The notes beneath the pieces are model-generated. The model did no database searches. It saw only the letters and a program-made list of their open reading frames with translations, and was not told the DNA's origin. A stretch of 64,000 bases of DNA from Cudoniella acicularis (Eukaryota; Ascomycota; Leotiomycetes; Helotiales; Helotiaceae). Location of the stretch: the NCBI GenBank assembly GCA_013054445.1, contig JAAMPI010000112.1:1-64000 (forward strand), written 5' to 3'. The position numbers and the translations under genes were made by a program. Positions within the stretch are counted from its first letter, which is position 1; the number at the start of each line of letters is the position of its first letter. Below are positions 34,839 to 46,598 of this stretch, piece after piece.

Positions 34839-37800
34839 GAAAGCGCTTCCTTTACAAATTTCAAGTGTCAGCTGTTTCTTTCATGTGGTTTATGCTATCA
34901 TTTGGGCGAGCGAGCTGGTTTACAGTAATCCCCTCTTTGGCTCCGAAACTCGATCAATGATTCACTATGTCTTTGAGCGCTGTTTAAAGGGGACGAAATC
35001 TAGGTTGATATTGATATCATCTTCGGACCGCCGGATTCTCCAATACACTGCCCCTCACCAGACAACCTAATCAAACGCCACAACGTGGGTCTCCGCCAGA
35101 CAGCACCTCCTCAAGGAGAAGGTGTTTGGATGTTGAAATTTCTAAGAGCGAAATACAAGGCAATTTGCTCGCCTCGAGACTATTCTATCTCCAAAGCCTG
35201 TTATAAAGAGCTGTAGCTTTTATCGTGCGTCCATATTTTCAGAGTGTTTCAAATTCTCAATTCCGACTTTTACTAAGGATCATAGCAATCTTCAGTAAAA
35301 GATAGAGGATGGCCATCAAAGTCAAAAGCGAAAATGGGGCGGCCACGGATAAGTCTGAAGGTGAATTTTATTAATGCTGGACTATTTCACGCTTTAGCCA
35401 CTTCATGGACAAAAAGGACGGCGAGACATTCATATGGTGAGAACTCATGAAACTAAAGTACAAACCCAAGAAGCAAAAAATGGCACAAGACTTGATTTTC
35501 CAAAGGACAAGAGGTTGTGGAAAATGACATCCTGGGGAAATCGCTCTTCTCTTTAAGGATCTGCTTGTTCGTGATATTCTAGCTGTCACACACAGTTGTT
35601 GCTATCACCTCCGATTCTTGCTGTTGATCGAAAGTGTTACCCCTTGTTGCTACCACATCCGGTTCCTCCTAGTACTATTGTTCGAAAGCGCTGGCTAATT
35701 AATTCAACTTAATTCTGGAAATTTGTGGAGGGATTCCTAACCTCAGTATGAATTCTGTTGTTTTCCTTTTTTTCTGTTTCCTCTTGACTCATAATTCAAA
35801 TAGATATTTATCTCGCTCATCTTTAACATGCCTTGCGTTGAGTATTGCACCAGTGAATCAAGCGTCTTTGGTTCTTGATTTAAGTTTAAGATAACCTCCT
35901 CCACGCTGAAACAATGCCTTTTAGGGTTTTGATAGATGATGCCTTTTGTACAAAACGTTGTTTTCTGTTTTTGGATATTGATTTCAAGGAGACTGGTTCG
36001 AGTCCCGCCTTGAAGATGGCGGATTGTTAGATTATTCAATATCTTGTAATTTAGAGAAGAGTCTTGGAAATGATTTTGTATCATTAAAATCTCCACATCC
36101 TCTCTTTCCCCCCTCATCTTTGAATAATTCAATTCCATTGTCGTCTTTCTCCAAAATTCAATACCTTCCTTCGTACTTTACTATTTAAGAAGGGATTGAG
36201 CTTTTTCTAAAGAACTTGAGAAGCATCACAACGCTATTGACCTTAATCATCATAGGAACGTCTCCACCCACGGAGATGCAGCCGAAGGCCTGAACAAGTT
36301 AACAAGCAGTCTAACTTCTCGGATAACATCAAAGGCAAAAGTACCTGCTCGCAATTAACTATTCTTGCGCGGTTATTGTATTCCCGTTCATCTCTTCGTA
36401 GAAAGCATCTGAGCGATGACAGCAACGTTCCTCAGAGAACGCGTGGGTACTTACCTGACGGCACTACGTCACTCTTCCAAATTCAACTCCCTATTTAGCA
36501 ACCCATTTTCGAACACTAGTCCGACTTTCTAGGGGTGCAAATTTTCTTGGGTTTCAGGACTTCATTAGACATCAAGAGTTGGACGAGCAACGAGTCCCTT
36601 TTTTTCTTTCAAAATTCGGTGTTCTTGTTGTGAGACTTAGCCCAGAACATAGAGCAAGCTCAGGAAAGAGTCGGTCAACTTGACTTATAATAGGGGTGTA
36701 TTAGCCAGTATTTATATTTGCAGTAGCAGTTGTGGTGAGATTGTGACTCTGATTGCAGGAGAGCTTGAAGAAGAGAGAGTGAGTGAATATTTGTAAGAAA
36801 GTGAATTATTGTCAAATATTATCTGCTATTCAACGCAAATTCGATGCAATAACTCTTATAAATCTAGATACAAGGACCATGATTATTTAAATGGCGAAAA
36901 ACAGAACTGATTTGTTGAGCTGATTGCTATTCAAAGGCTATTTATTTCATATCTAAATTTGAAATATAAACACTACATTTTTGTGATATTTTATAAAGAG
37001 AACATATAATACAGCTTGTTCAGATCAGCAATTTTATTTTCCTTTATTATATGTTGTTTCGAATTCGCGGTTATTTAATTATCTTGAAGTGTTTAGTACT
37101 CCATACGATTTGGCAAGATTCCCCGTTTAACATTTAAAGTAAGGGCTCGTTTTGGTGACAAGGCCCCTCATAAATTAAAGAGACTAGCAAACATTAAAAC
37201 AGCTATTCGGTATTTATAAGCAAAGAAATACCTCAATAAAGTGTGTGCTTTGCCTCTGCAACTCGTCTCTAAAGCTGGAAATCAACATGTTTCTACTATC
37301 AAGTGCAACCTCCACAAACTACTATTTCTAAGTAGTATATATTAAGGGGTAGAAATGTAGCAGAAAAAGGTTGGAAAAGAAATCGGCCAAAGAGTTGATT
37401 TCCCAGGATATTTGTAGGAATGGCTATGTTCGCATTTTGCTTATAAGAGCTGCTTTGAAAGCAATGACTGACATCCATGGATGAGCTATTCTGCAAGGAC
37501 CAACAAGAGCTCCTGTGTTTGAGTGTCTGTTTATACCATGTAAGAGACCAGCATCATACCAAAAGAATAAATGTGCTAGGAATATAATTCTCAGATGAAA
37601 GTTTGAGCTGTGGCATATATTTAACATTAGCACCATTTTACACAATAGCAATTGGTGTTTTACGTATATAGAATCCCATTCCGGAACACTTAAGCATCCG
37701 AAGGGGGAATATTGCTCACCCAGTCTCACAGCAGAAAAGATGTCAAGGTTGACGTTTGAGCCAACTTTTTCGCTTGATGTTGATCCGTAATAAGGAAATG

Positions 37801-38096
37801 GGATTGGGGGTTTCAAGCAATCGTCATGTCACAAAAAAGTGATTATTTGAAGGTGACCCAAGTTGACTACCCTCAAATTACAAAACATGCATCATTTGAC
37901 ATCCAGTCCACGTCAAAAAAGTCACATCCTTTTACACGCCTCGCTATCCCAATGCATGTCCCCTTCCATCCATTCATTTCAGTGTCCAGACATACCAACA
38001 TTATTCGAGAACGCCTGTGCTATGCTTCACACCAAAAACTTAGTCAATACAAGAAAGAAGTATTCGTTATACCGTCGTTAAGTGCTTTTCCAATCC

Positions 38097-39546
38097 CTAC
38101 TTTGCGTGAGAAACGATTTCGGCGTAAACATCATCCGGAATCTTTTTGATTATGGTGAGCGTCACCTGAATGATAGTTTCTGATTGAAGAGGGGGAAATG
38201 ATCGAAGAATTTTTGTCGGGCTTTGAATAAAGTTAGCAGTAATTAAAATTCGGATATGAGTTCACAAACCTCGGCGAACTTAATATGGAATTTCGAAGAA
38301 TGACGAGCTGTGCAACAATGCATAGAATGTTTAAATGAGCACCATAGGCAAAAAGGAAATCCCACAGGCGTAGAACCTGGGGTAATGGAGGAGTACACGC
38401 GCACAATGTCAAAACAGACGGGAAAGCATAGAGCTCTGCAGTCATTCCCTTTCCAATCAGATATAGGCTGAGCTTCGGATCCACAATGGCCAAGACTTTA
38501 TCCACGAGAGCAAGACCTTTATGTACCCCGTCCATGGCACCACGTACGTAACCAGGACACTCATTGGTGATGAAACGGTGGAATGCAACAAAAGCTTCTG
38601 CCTCACTTCGAGCTGCATAGAGAAATGGCGCGGCCAGGACGTTCATACCCTGAACATATGTGCCGGGTTCCGAGCCCCCAGCATCAGAGCCTTCGGTAGT
38701 CAACGTTAACGCGCGTGCTCTTGATTTCAATGCCGGTGTTGTGGATTGTAACTCGGGGCTGCCTTGCATATTCGCCGTGTTTATTTTGCCCGCTGACTTT
38801 GCAAGATTTTCCGCCCGCTCTTCTTTTGCATCGTGAAGCTTCCATGCCACGGCATTCAGTAGACGGATCAAGCTCGCCTCGCTCACTCTCCTCCGAAAGA
38901 GAGGATCAGTTGCTAATGTTCGGAAGGTATCGTTTCGGATTTTGGAATAAGCTGGGGAAGCTCCGCGGTGGATGAGCGCGAGATATGAATCGGTCTCAAG
39001 AACAGGCGCATTGAGCAAAATGAGCCAGACGTATATGCGAAGAGAAGACTGCAGAAGCATTAGCCTGGTCTTGCAATGAAAGATAATCGATCATACCATG
39101 CCATCTGTATCACTCTTGATGCCTTGACTTAGAATCTTCAACCTTGCGCTGTCCAACGCGCCGATGAGATCCCCATCCGGCGGCCCATCTCTGACTAGTT
39201 GAACCAGAGACAATTGATCCGCTACGTTTGACTTCTTCCTAAGCAATGGACGTCTGCCAGCGGAGCCCAGGTTCGGAGGAGTCATATTTGTCGCATCGCT
39301 ATTTGATCTGCCGCGAGTGTGACGAGAGGTAGAAGGTGGATTGCTCGCAGGCGAGAGGTTCCGCTGAAGGGCTTGTTTATGTTGCTGTGTGATTAAGGAA
39401 GGCTGATTACTCGATTGACCTAACGTGTGCGCCGACTGAAGCCTGCGTAGAGCTCTGTGGGTTCTTGGACTTGGAGGGATCTCGAGAGCAATCGGAGTCG
39501 CGTTGGCTAGCGTGGGAATACTCTCTTTCATTGGAGAGGTCGACAT
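38097..39546 (-). CDS. BUB2: Mitotic checkpoint TBC-domain GAP subunit Bub2/Cdc16
   Basis: Three exons (39546-39097, 39048-38270, 38220-38097) with introns of 48 and 49 bp give 450 residues. Residues 1-150 are a Ser/Pro-rich disordered extension. The TBC Rab-GAP domain follows. Its arginine-finger motif IRNDTFR is at about 187-193 and the glutamine-finger YVQGMNVLAAPFLYA begins near 281. Later come NECPGYVRGAMDGVHKGLAL, LPQVLRLWDFLFAYGAH and an exon 3 ending SPSPTKILRSFPPLQS then KKIPDDVYAEIVSHAK. These last blocks are typical of Bub2/Cdc16 and distinguish it from other TBC proteins. With Byr4/Bfa1 it forms the GAP for Tem1/Spg1 at the spindle pole body and restrains mitotic exit or septation. 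An insert of about 60 residues separates the two finger motifs. Yeast relatives are about 300 residues, so this one is long. Confidence 0.9.
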
Positions 39547-42500
39547 CTTCTTCAGCGCCGTGGTGACAAGTGTTCACAGCCAAGCTACATTGGATAATAA
39601 TAGGAGGATTCAATCAAGAAGATTTGTGCTGAATAAGGTGTTTTGGTGTTTTCGATCTTGAGCGCATCCTCAGGCTGATGATGTACGTGTATTTTACCTA
39701 GGTACGCGACCGCGTCTTTGGGCTCTTCACGCGACTTAGTACTCTAAAATATTTGACTTGGCACTTTAGTCATACAATAGGGTATTTCCAGTACAATCAT
39801 CCTTACAATAAACACGCATTTTCTTTCAACCTCCTTTTTTATACTTGTCCATTTGAAAAATTTCCAAAGCTGCCAAAAAAAAGTGTTGTTGTGGACACCG
39901 CCACGTGATATCTGCTCACCTGGAAGCAATGTGGGGTACCATGAAGGAATCCCGAGTTCCTTTCATACCCGGTCGATCTCCCGAATGCAGCTGTTCGTTG
40001 ATTAGCTGGCAGAGTGGTAGGCGTAAAAGTCCAAATCGAAGGCTATGCGCTGGACGTGCTCGCTGAAGCCTTCCTAGATGTAATGTCAAGAGTGGAGTTC
40101 ACAAAGTTTACATCAGTTGAAATTATTGTCGTATTTTTGTAAATTCGAATAGGCAAAGTACTTGGAAGTATCCAAACTACAGCCGGAAAGAAAAAAGCTT
40201 AAGAGTTACGTCGTTTCCCGCCTTCCAGCTCTTAGTAGATGACTGTGGACTTTTTGAAGTTTTGTCACTGGAAATACACACCTGTCTAAATATCACTCTG
40301 CCATTATTTCAGCAGAACCGGTCGGTATAGTAGTGCATATGCTACATGGTGCGGGTTTCTATCATGCTGTCCTTTCAGGTGTTCAAGGGTGTCTCAGGTC
40401 AGCCAAAGAGCACACGACACTCTGCAGAAGAACAGGTTATTGTGACACATTTCAGGAAGGTGATCATAATTCCTTTCTTTGATGGCGAGTCGGATTTCAT
40501 TTCCGTGTTCCAAAACACCAGATCTTTGGATCGATCTCCAGCCATTGATCACGTCTTCGGGGACGGGAGGGTCGACATCGAGAAAAGTCCATCAAGGAAA
40601 TGATCAATGCTTGAACGAGCAATGGTTTTGTCATGTGTTGGAGACCCCCAAATATCGATTGGACTCTGCACTGATAAACATTTTCCAAACTCGAGGCGAA
40701 TTAAATACTGAATCTCGACTGATCGAGGCCAAGCTGCTGAAAGGGTCCAACAGGCATTGTGCATGGGCCGAAAATGATGCGAGAAAGCCCTTTTCAGCCT
40801 GTAAATTGCATCATGGGGGAGGGGTCTCATTGGCCAGCAACCATCACCCGCTTGGAGCCCATGGTGCCTACCACGATGCCAAGAGTCGGTGATGCCGGCT
40901 GACGTCTGCTATTGAATATTCGGTGTTTAGCGTTCTTTGTTACCCAGGTATTTTCAGAAATAATGTATGGTTCCATGCATAGAAAAAAACGTAAAGAGAA
41001 GAGTTCGAGGTTCGAGGTTCGAGGTTTCTTGGCAGGACATGGGAAAATGCGCGAAACGGGATGGAGACCGGAGAGGCTCGCCGCCCCCGGGTTCATGCCG
41101 CTGCAGGCAGTAGGTGGTACTGTACCGCGTTTGTAGCGGCCTTATCACAGGTACTTCGTACACCATGATCTGAATCCCTCTTCCCAATAGGGCAACTCGT
41201 CGTTTCAAACTGCGAGGTTCACGAAATAGCTTAGAAGGCTTTTAGAAGACTCGAAGAACATTCTTTCCGGCTCTAGAACCCGGGCACCGAGTCACCGAGC
41301 CATAGAGGTTGATGCTTTCAATCCTCCGTACCCTCCGTACCCTCCGTACCGGCACCTTACCTACGTAGCTTTTCCCAAACTGTCAGACAGTGGTCGTGGT
41401 TCTGGCGACTTCCAGAAGCGCAAGAAGCATTGAAGCTACGCCACAGTAGCCTTCCGTTGGTGTATGGCGTGCTGGTTCTGGGCTCCGCTTTGGCAGCGAG
41501 TACCTTGTAGTAGTGGCTGGCGCGCAATCTGGCAATCCACACGCGCCTCTTCGCTTCGCTTTGGACGACATTTGTCTGACTACGGAGTACTACCGGGACG
41601 GACTCTCCCCCACCTCGTTCTTTCACAGGGCCCACGCGGATGCCCTGCTGAGGCTGTTGTGGCCTGTAGCGTTATGTCAGTATTTCTCTACTTACAGACA
41701 TGGACATGGACATGGGCATGGACCATGGATCGAGCTGCAGCCTACGCGTTTGGCGCCCGTCATGGCGTTCATATGCATCTGAGCTTCCTTTTTGCCCCGT
41801 TGAGGTCCCCGATGCAGAGTCAGAAGCCAGATGCAGCAGGAGACCGAAAAGAGCTTTCCCTTTGCCTGGAGAAATCGCAATTATTCGCATTGGGCCAGTC
41901 AAGTCTTTGCCGCAGGTTCTGTGGCCTCTACAGAATCTTCTCACGGTCTCACTCACAGCTCCATCTACAACTTTCACCCTCATTGCCGACCCGAATCCAC
42001 CGCCTCTGTATCAGATACACATCCAGAGAGCCATCACGTTGACAGCAGACTACGCCCCCGCCTGCAACTTGGTATTCGAGTACCTCCGTGCGGCTTCAGC
42101 TTCAGCCTGTGCACGATAGGCTACCTGTCCCGATTAATTCCCAGCATTGTATTGCCAACGGCTCTCGACATCGGCCAGTCCCGTATCACTTCACCGTGAC
42201 GAGCTTTTGGCGCGCGGCCGTGGTACAGAGCGCAGATTTTGACGAGACCAGTGCAGCTTGACTTTTTCTGTATGAGACCCATCTTGTTCTGCCTTCTCCC
42301 GGCTCCCTTCTCTCTTCTCTTGCTACTGTCGTCGGGCTGTTCTGGCTCTTTTCGTCTGCTGTTCGCAGTCCGAGTAGTATGCCAACCCCCCCTCTGCGTC
42401 GCCGTTCCAGATTCCCATCTCAGATTGCCATATTATTGCAAGTGAGCATATTCCTGGCTCTGCAGATGGGCTAAGGTTGCGTATCACGGGGGCAAATTAC

Positions 42501-43011
42501 CAAATCACATCACATCAAATCGCGTCGCTTGAAGCGTTCAAGCACGCAATTTATTGGTGGCGCTAGTCATCCCAGACCAAAAAGACTCTGCGGCCACACT
42601 GGCTGTAAAGCCTTGAACAAACACCTGCAAAGCACGATTCTGGCACATTTTTCAGGGGGCTAATTTTGTAAGAAGGGACTTGCTTTTGCGAACTTGTCTG
42701 GCCCGGCTCAGACCTGCAGCAACGCGGGGACAGCCTCGAAAGCTCACCCTCACGCTCCCGCGCCCACGGCCGCGGTTCTTTGATCGACGAGGGATCCTGA
42801 GAAGCTCAAGATTCATATATGAACCTGCCCCTCCACCACCCAACATCTTTCTTTCTCGCATCCATCCCCTGTCACCAATCCGGATTTCACCCCTCTGGCA
42901 GCTCACCCTGCTCCCGAGAGCTAGGTACTTAATCCTCAAGTACCGATATCAATCTTTTGAGCTTGCCCGCCTTCCCCCACTCGCTTGCAGCATCGGCACC
43001 CCGACTTCAGG
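39547..43011. other. 3.5-kb intergenic region
   Basis: It lies between the start of BUB2 (minus) and the start of the sulfate permease (plus), so it holds two divergent promoters. Overlapping frames near 41464-42199 are composition-driven; for example the ACATGG repeats near 41696-41715 make HGHGHG-like peptides. A tRNA A-box-like string near 40007 has no B box. A tandem 9-bp repeat is listed separately. Confidence 0.5.
41323..41349. repeat. Three tandem copies of a 9-bp unit
   Basis: CCTCCGTAC is repeated three times exactly, followed by CGGCACC. No function is evident. Confidence 0.85.
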
Positions 43012-45626
43012 ATGGCCGCCACCAAGGTTGGACATGGCCTTGCCAAAGTGCTCGGCATCAAGTTGAATGAGAGGATTGAGAGGAATGAGTTGGATGAAGA
43101 GATCCGTCGCGGCGAGTCGATATTCTCTTCACAGACGGCGGGGACTTACGTCGAGGTGGAGCCAACAAGCTTGGAATGGGTGCAAGACACCATCCCAAAC
43201 GGAAGTGACCTCGTCGTGTACGCTCGCAGCTTGTTCCCCTTCACGAGCTGGATTGGACGGTACAATTTGCAATGGCTTGCCGGCGATTTGGTTGCTGGTT
43301 AGTGACACGATCTCACTTCACTACCAACGTACTGATAGATATTTTAGGTATTACTATCGGTGCTGTGGTTGTTCCTCAGGGCATGGCCTATGCGCTCCTC
43401 GCTAACCTCCCCGCTCAATTCGGCCTTTACTCATCTTTCATGGGTGTTTTGGTCTATTGGTTCTTCGCTACTTCCAAGGATATCACTATCGGTGTAGGTT
43501 ACACCCTATGCCTCTTATTTACAACAACGCACAACTAATCTTTCTTGTTAGCCGGTTGCTGTTGTATCAACACTTGTCGGAACAATCGTTACAAATGCTG
43601 CTAAAACTGAACCAAAAGTCCCTGCCCACGTTATCGCATCGGCCCTCGCTGTCATTGCAGGATCCATCATCCTCTTCATTGGTTTAATCCGCTGTGGCTG
43701 GATTGTAGATTTGATTCCTCTTGTCTCCATTTCCGCTTTCATGACTGGATCAGCTCTCAATATTGCTGTCGGCCAGGTTCCGACGCTAATGGGCATCACT
43801 GGCTTCAACAGCCGAGATGTCACTTATAAGGTGGTTATTTGGACCCTACAGGGGCTTCACCTTACGACGCTGGATGCTGCAATGGGCCTGACCGCACTTT
43901 TCCTATTGTACGCTATACGATCTGCCTGCAAGTTTGCTGCAAAGAAATTCCCCCAGCATCAAAAGGGAATCTTCTTCGTTTCGACACTTCGAACCGCATT
44001 TGTTATCCTGCTCTACACTCTTATAAGCTGGCTTGTCAACAGACGTCTCAAGAAGCCTATATTCAAGATTTTGGGGACGGTTCCTCGAGGTAAAACCACC
44101 ACCTTTGGATTTTTTGGTTAAATACCGCTAACAGAGACGCAGGCTTCCAAAACGCTGCTGTCCCAACGATCAATACAAGTATCATCAAGACATTCACAAG
44201 CGATCTCCCAGCAATTGTCGTTGTCCTTTTGATTGAGCACATCGCCATCTCGAAATCCTTCGGCCGCGTTAATAACTACATTATCAACCCGTCTCAAGAA
44301 ATGGTGGCCATCGGAATTAGCAACATTCTCGGACCATTCCTTGGAGCTTACCCTGCCACTGGATCATTCTCCCGAACTGCTATCAAGGCAAAGGCAGGCG
44401 TCCGAACTCCATTCGCAGGTGTTATCACTGCCGTTGTTGTCCTCCTCGCTATTTACGCCCTAACTTCTGTCTTCTACTGGATTCCAAGTGCATCGCTTTC
44501 AGCTGTCATTATCCACGCTGTTGGTGATCTTATCACACCACCCAACACTGTGTATCAATTCTGGCGTGTCTCCCCACTCGAGGTCCCGATTTTCTTCGCT
44601 GGTGTTTTTGTTACCGTCTTTTCCAGCATTGAAAACGGTATCTATACTACTATCTGTGTCTCGCTTGCAATTCTCATCTTCCGCGTCATCAAGGCCAAGG
44701 GAAGATTCCTGGGCAAAGTCAAGGTGCACTCCGTCGTCGGCGAGACTGTCATTGGCAGCAACAGTTCGCCATTGGATAACGGAACATTCGCCAAATCTGG
44801 CGGAAGCCATGAGGATGCTGTAACTCGTAATGTTTTCCTCCCTCTTGATCACGGAGATGGATCCAATCCCGATGTTGAAGTTGTGGAACCATACCCAGGT
44901 ATCTTCATCTTCCGCTTCTCTGAGGGCTTCAACTACCCCAATGCCAACCACTACTTGGATCAACTCACCAACCACATCTTTGCAACCACTCGTCGTACAA
45001 ACCTCGATCATTATGCCCGCCCTGGTGATCGTCCTTGGAATGACCCTGGACCACGACGTGGTAAATCTGCCCCCGACGTCTCCCACCGCCCAACCCTCAA
45101 ATCCATCATCCTCGACTTCAGCGCCGTCAATAATGTTGACATCACCTCTGTTCAACAGCTCCTCGATGTCCGCAACCAACTGGATCACTACACTTCACCT
45201 TCCGTCGTCGACTGGCACTTCACCTCAATCAACAACAGATGGACAAAGCGCGCTCTCGTCAATGCCGGTTTCGGTTACCCCTCTGTCGCACCAGGAGAAG
45301 GTGGATTCACCCGATGGAAGCCCATTTTCAGTGTTGCAGAACTTGGTGGCTCTGATTCAGTGGCTGCCGCCGCCGAACTTGATGCCAACGAGAAGGAGCT
45401 TCGTGCACGCAGCCGCAAGACTGACGCATCCCCCGAGTCTGGCAGCATCGATACCAAAGAACCTCACGTCAGGCACACTGCTAAGAGAGCCGTTGTCGTC
45501 AACGGTCTCAACCGACCTCTATTCCACATTGACCTCACTAGTGCATTACAGAGCGCCATTGCGAACGTGGAGGCGAGAATTGAGGTTTCTGAGAGCAGCG
45601 CCCCTGAAGCCATTGGCCTGGTATGA
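43012..45626 (+). CDS. SulP family sulfate permease with STAS domain
   Basis: Four exons (43012-43297, 43348-43493, 43552-44089, 44143-45626) with introns of 50, 58 and 53 bp give 817 residues. This is a plasma-membrane proton-coupled sulfate importer of the fungal Sul1/CYS-14 type. The SulP core shows DLVAGITIGAVVVPQGMAYA, FGLYSSFMGVLVYW, TIGPVAVVSTLVGTIV, LIPLVSISAFMTGSALNIAV and LGAYPATGSFSRTAIKAKAG. It has the usual many hydrophobic helices up to about residue 510. A cytosolic STAS domain follows (about 565-710, with LKSIILDFSAVNNVDITSVQ) and a variable tail. Length fits the family. Such genes are usually induced by sulfur starvation through a CYS3/MetR bZIP factor. I could not pick out a convincing binding site upstream. 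It converges on the amino-acid permease, about 970 bp apart. Confidence 0.93.
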
Positions 45627-46598
45627 TCCTAATCTAGGGTGTCTCTTATGTCGTCTTGTAAGATTGTGTTCATACTTGGGTTACAAATGATACCTCTTCT
45701 TAATTGTCAGGTGCTTGGAATATGGGATACTCTCGTTTAGGACAGTAGACCTTGAATAATAAACAAACGTTCTTCTTCATCTTTGTGGCTCTTGATGCTT
45801 ATTGATTAATACTTAATGTGATTTGACATTTCAATGCGTGCCTCTTCGGCAGTGTACTCGTCTACTGTCAATATCAAACAAAATTCAATAACGTTCCCTG
45901 AATCGTGACTGGCTAATTCTCTAATGTTCCTTTATTACCTTGAAATCTACTGGCAAAAGCCTTCGGGGTTACTAAATGAAGCGAAACCAACTCGATTAGG
46001 ACTTTCTCATGCTGTATACAAAGACATCGTCACCAGACTCTAGCGAAATATGATCATAGTGAAGGACGGAAGCAATTTTGGATGATTGCAGATTTCCTCA
46101 AGGTCGGATCAATTAGACTGATATGTGTGTTTGGTTCCGGGAATAGAAAGGGGCAGAGAGACGACGTCGTTCATTTAAAGTTTTTAAACACCAACTGCAT
46201 GCAAAATCCCAACAGGCATTGCGCAGCCCGCAACACCTTCTGATAAAAATATGGCACTGTAGTAATTTCATCCCAAATTCGAAATAGGCTCTGGCCTGCC
46301 AGGATAAGAAAACCAACCGTGAACAGAGGAGAAGAATCCATGCACGGAGCGAAGCGTGTCGTCAAAATTCCATTACTTATAATTATCATTCACACCTAGC
46401 TGTATAGGCTTACACATGTACATCATTCCCAGCCATCTGTTCATAGTATAATAGCTCAAACACTCAAATGCTCCCCTGGTATCTCGCTCTTATCATGACA
46501 ACTCTTTCCTTATATATATATATATATATATATGGTATCAAACACCAAAAGAAACAACGCTAAAACAAACACAAAAAACAACAATGGCTCTGATAATA
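45627..46598. other. Convergent 3' region between two permease genes
   Basis: This 972-bp stretch must hold both 3' UTRs and polyadenylation signals. AATAAAC near 45756-45762 may serve the sulfate permease. A TA microsatellite lies at 46510-46533. The frames here are not coding. Confidence 0.5.
46510..46533. repeat. TA dinucleotide microsatellite
   Basis: About eleven perfect TA units lie just downstream of the amino-acid permease stop codon, probably within or near its 3' UTR. Confidence 0.9.

Larger units (their letters stand above)
29844..38096. other. 8.3-kb gene desert, AT-rich toward the right
   Basis: No intact gene can be supported. The frame 30584-29979 starts at a TTG and covers the promoter side of the 920-residue gene. 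The frame 33052-33510 also starts at TTG. Frames 36138-35743 (131 residues, ATG start) and 37816-37424 have no domain I know. From about 33.5 to 38 kb the DNA is visibly richer in A and T, with TTTA/AATT runs, as in decayed repeats. A structured element lies at 34055-34376 and a possible gene relic at 34695-34838. Simple repeats include ATTTTC units near 31640-31675 and GCAAAT units near 30930-30950. Confidence 0.5.

Noticed and set aside
35990..36012. tRNA B-box-like string GGTTCGAGTCCC
   Set aside because: The T-arm stem pairs poorly, no matching 5' acceptor stem or A box is found upstream, and no cloverleaf can be drawn.
35743..36138. 131-residue frame in the AT-rich desert
   Set aside because: It has an ATG, but it is Asn/Ile/Lys-rich as expected for AT-rich DNA and shows no family resemblance.
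39998..40030. tRNA A-box-like string TGGCAGAGTGGTAGG
   Set aside because: No B box or acceptor stem follows within tRNA distance.
41696..41715. ACATGG repeats as a coding repeat protein
   Set aside because: They give HGHGHG-like or MDMDMG-like peptides in all frames on both strands, which reflects the DNA repeat rather than a gene.
42680..43066. Frame overlapping the start of the sulfate permease, as a possible upstream ORF
   Set aside because: It opens at a TTG, not an ATG, so it is not a credible upstream ORF.
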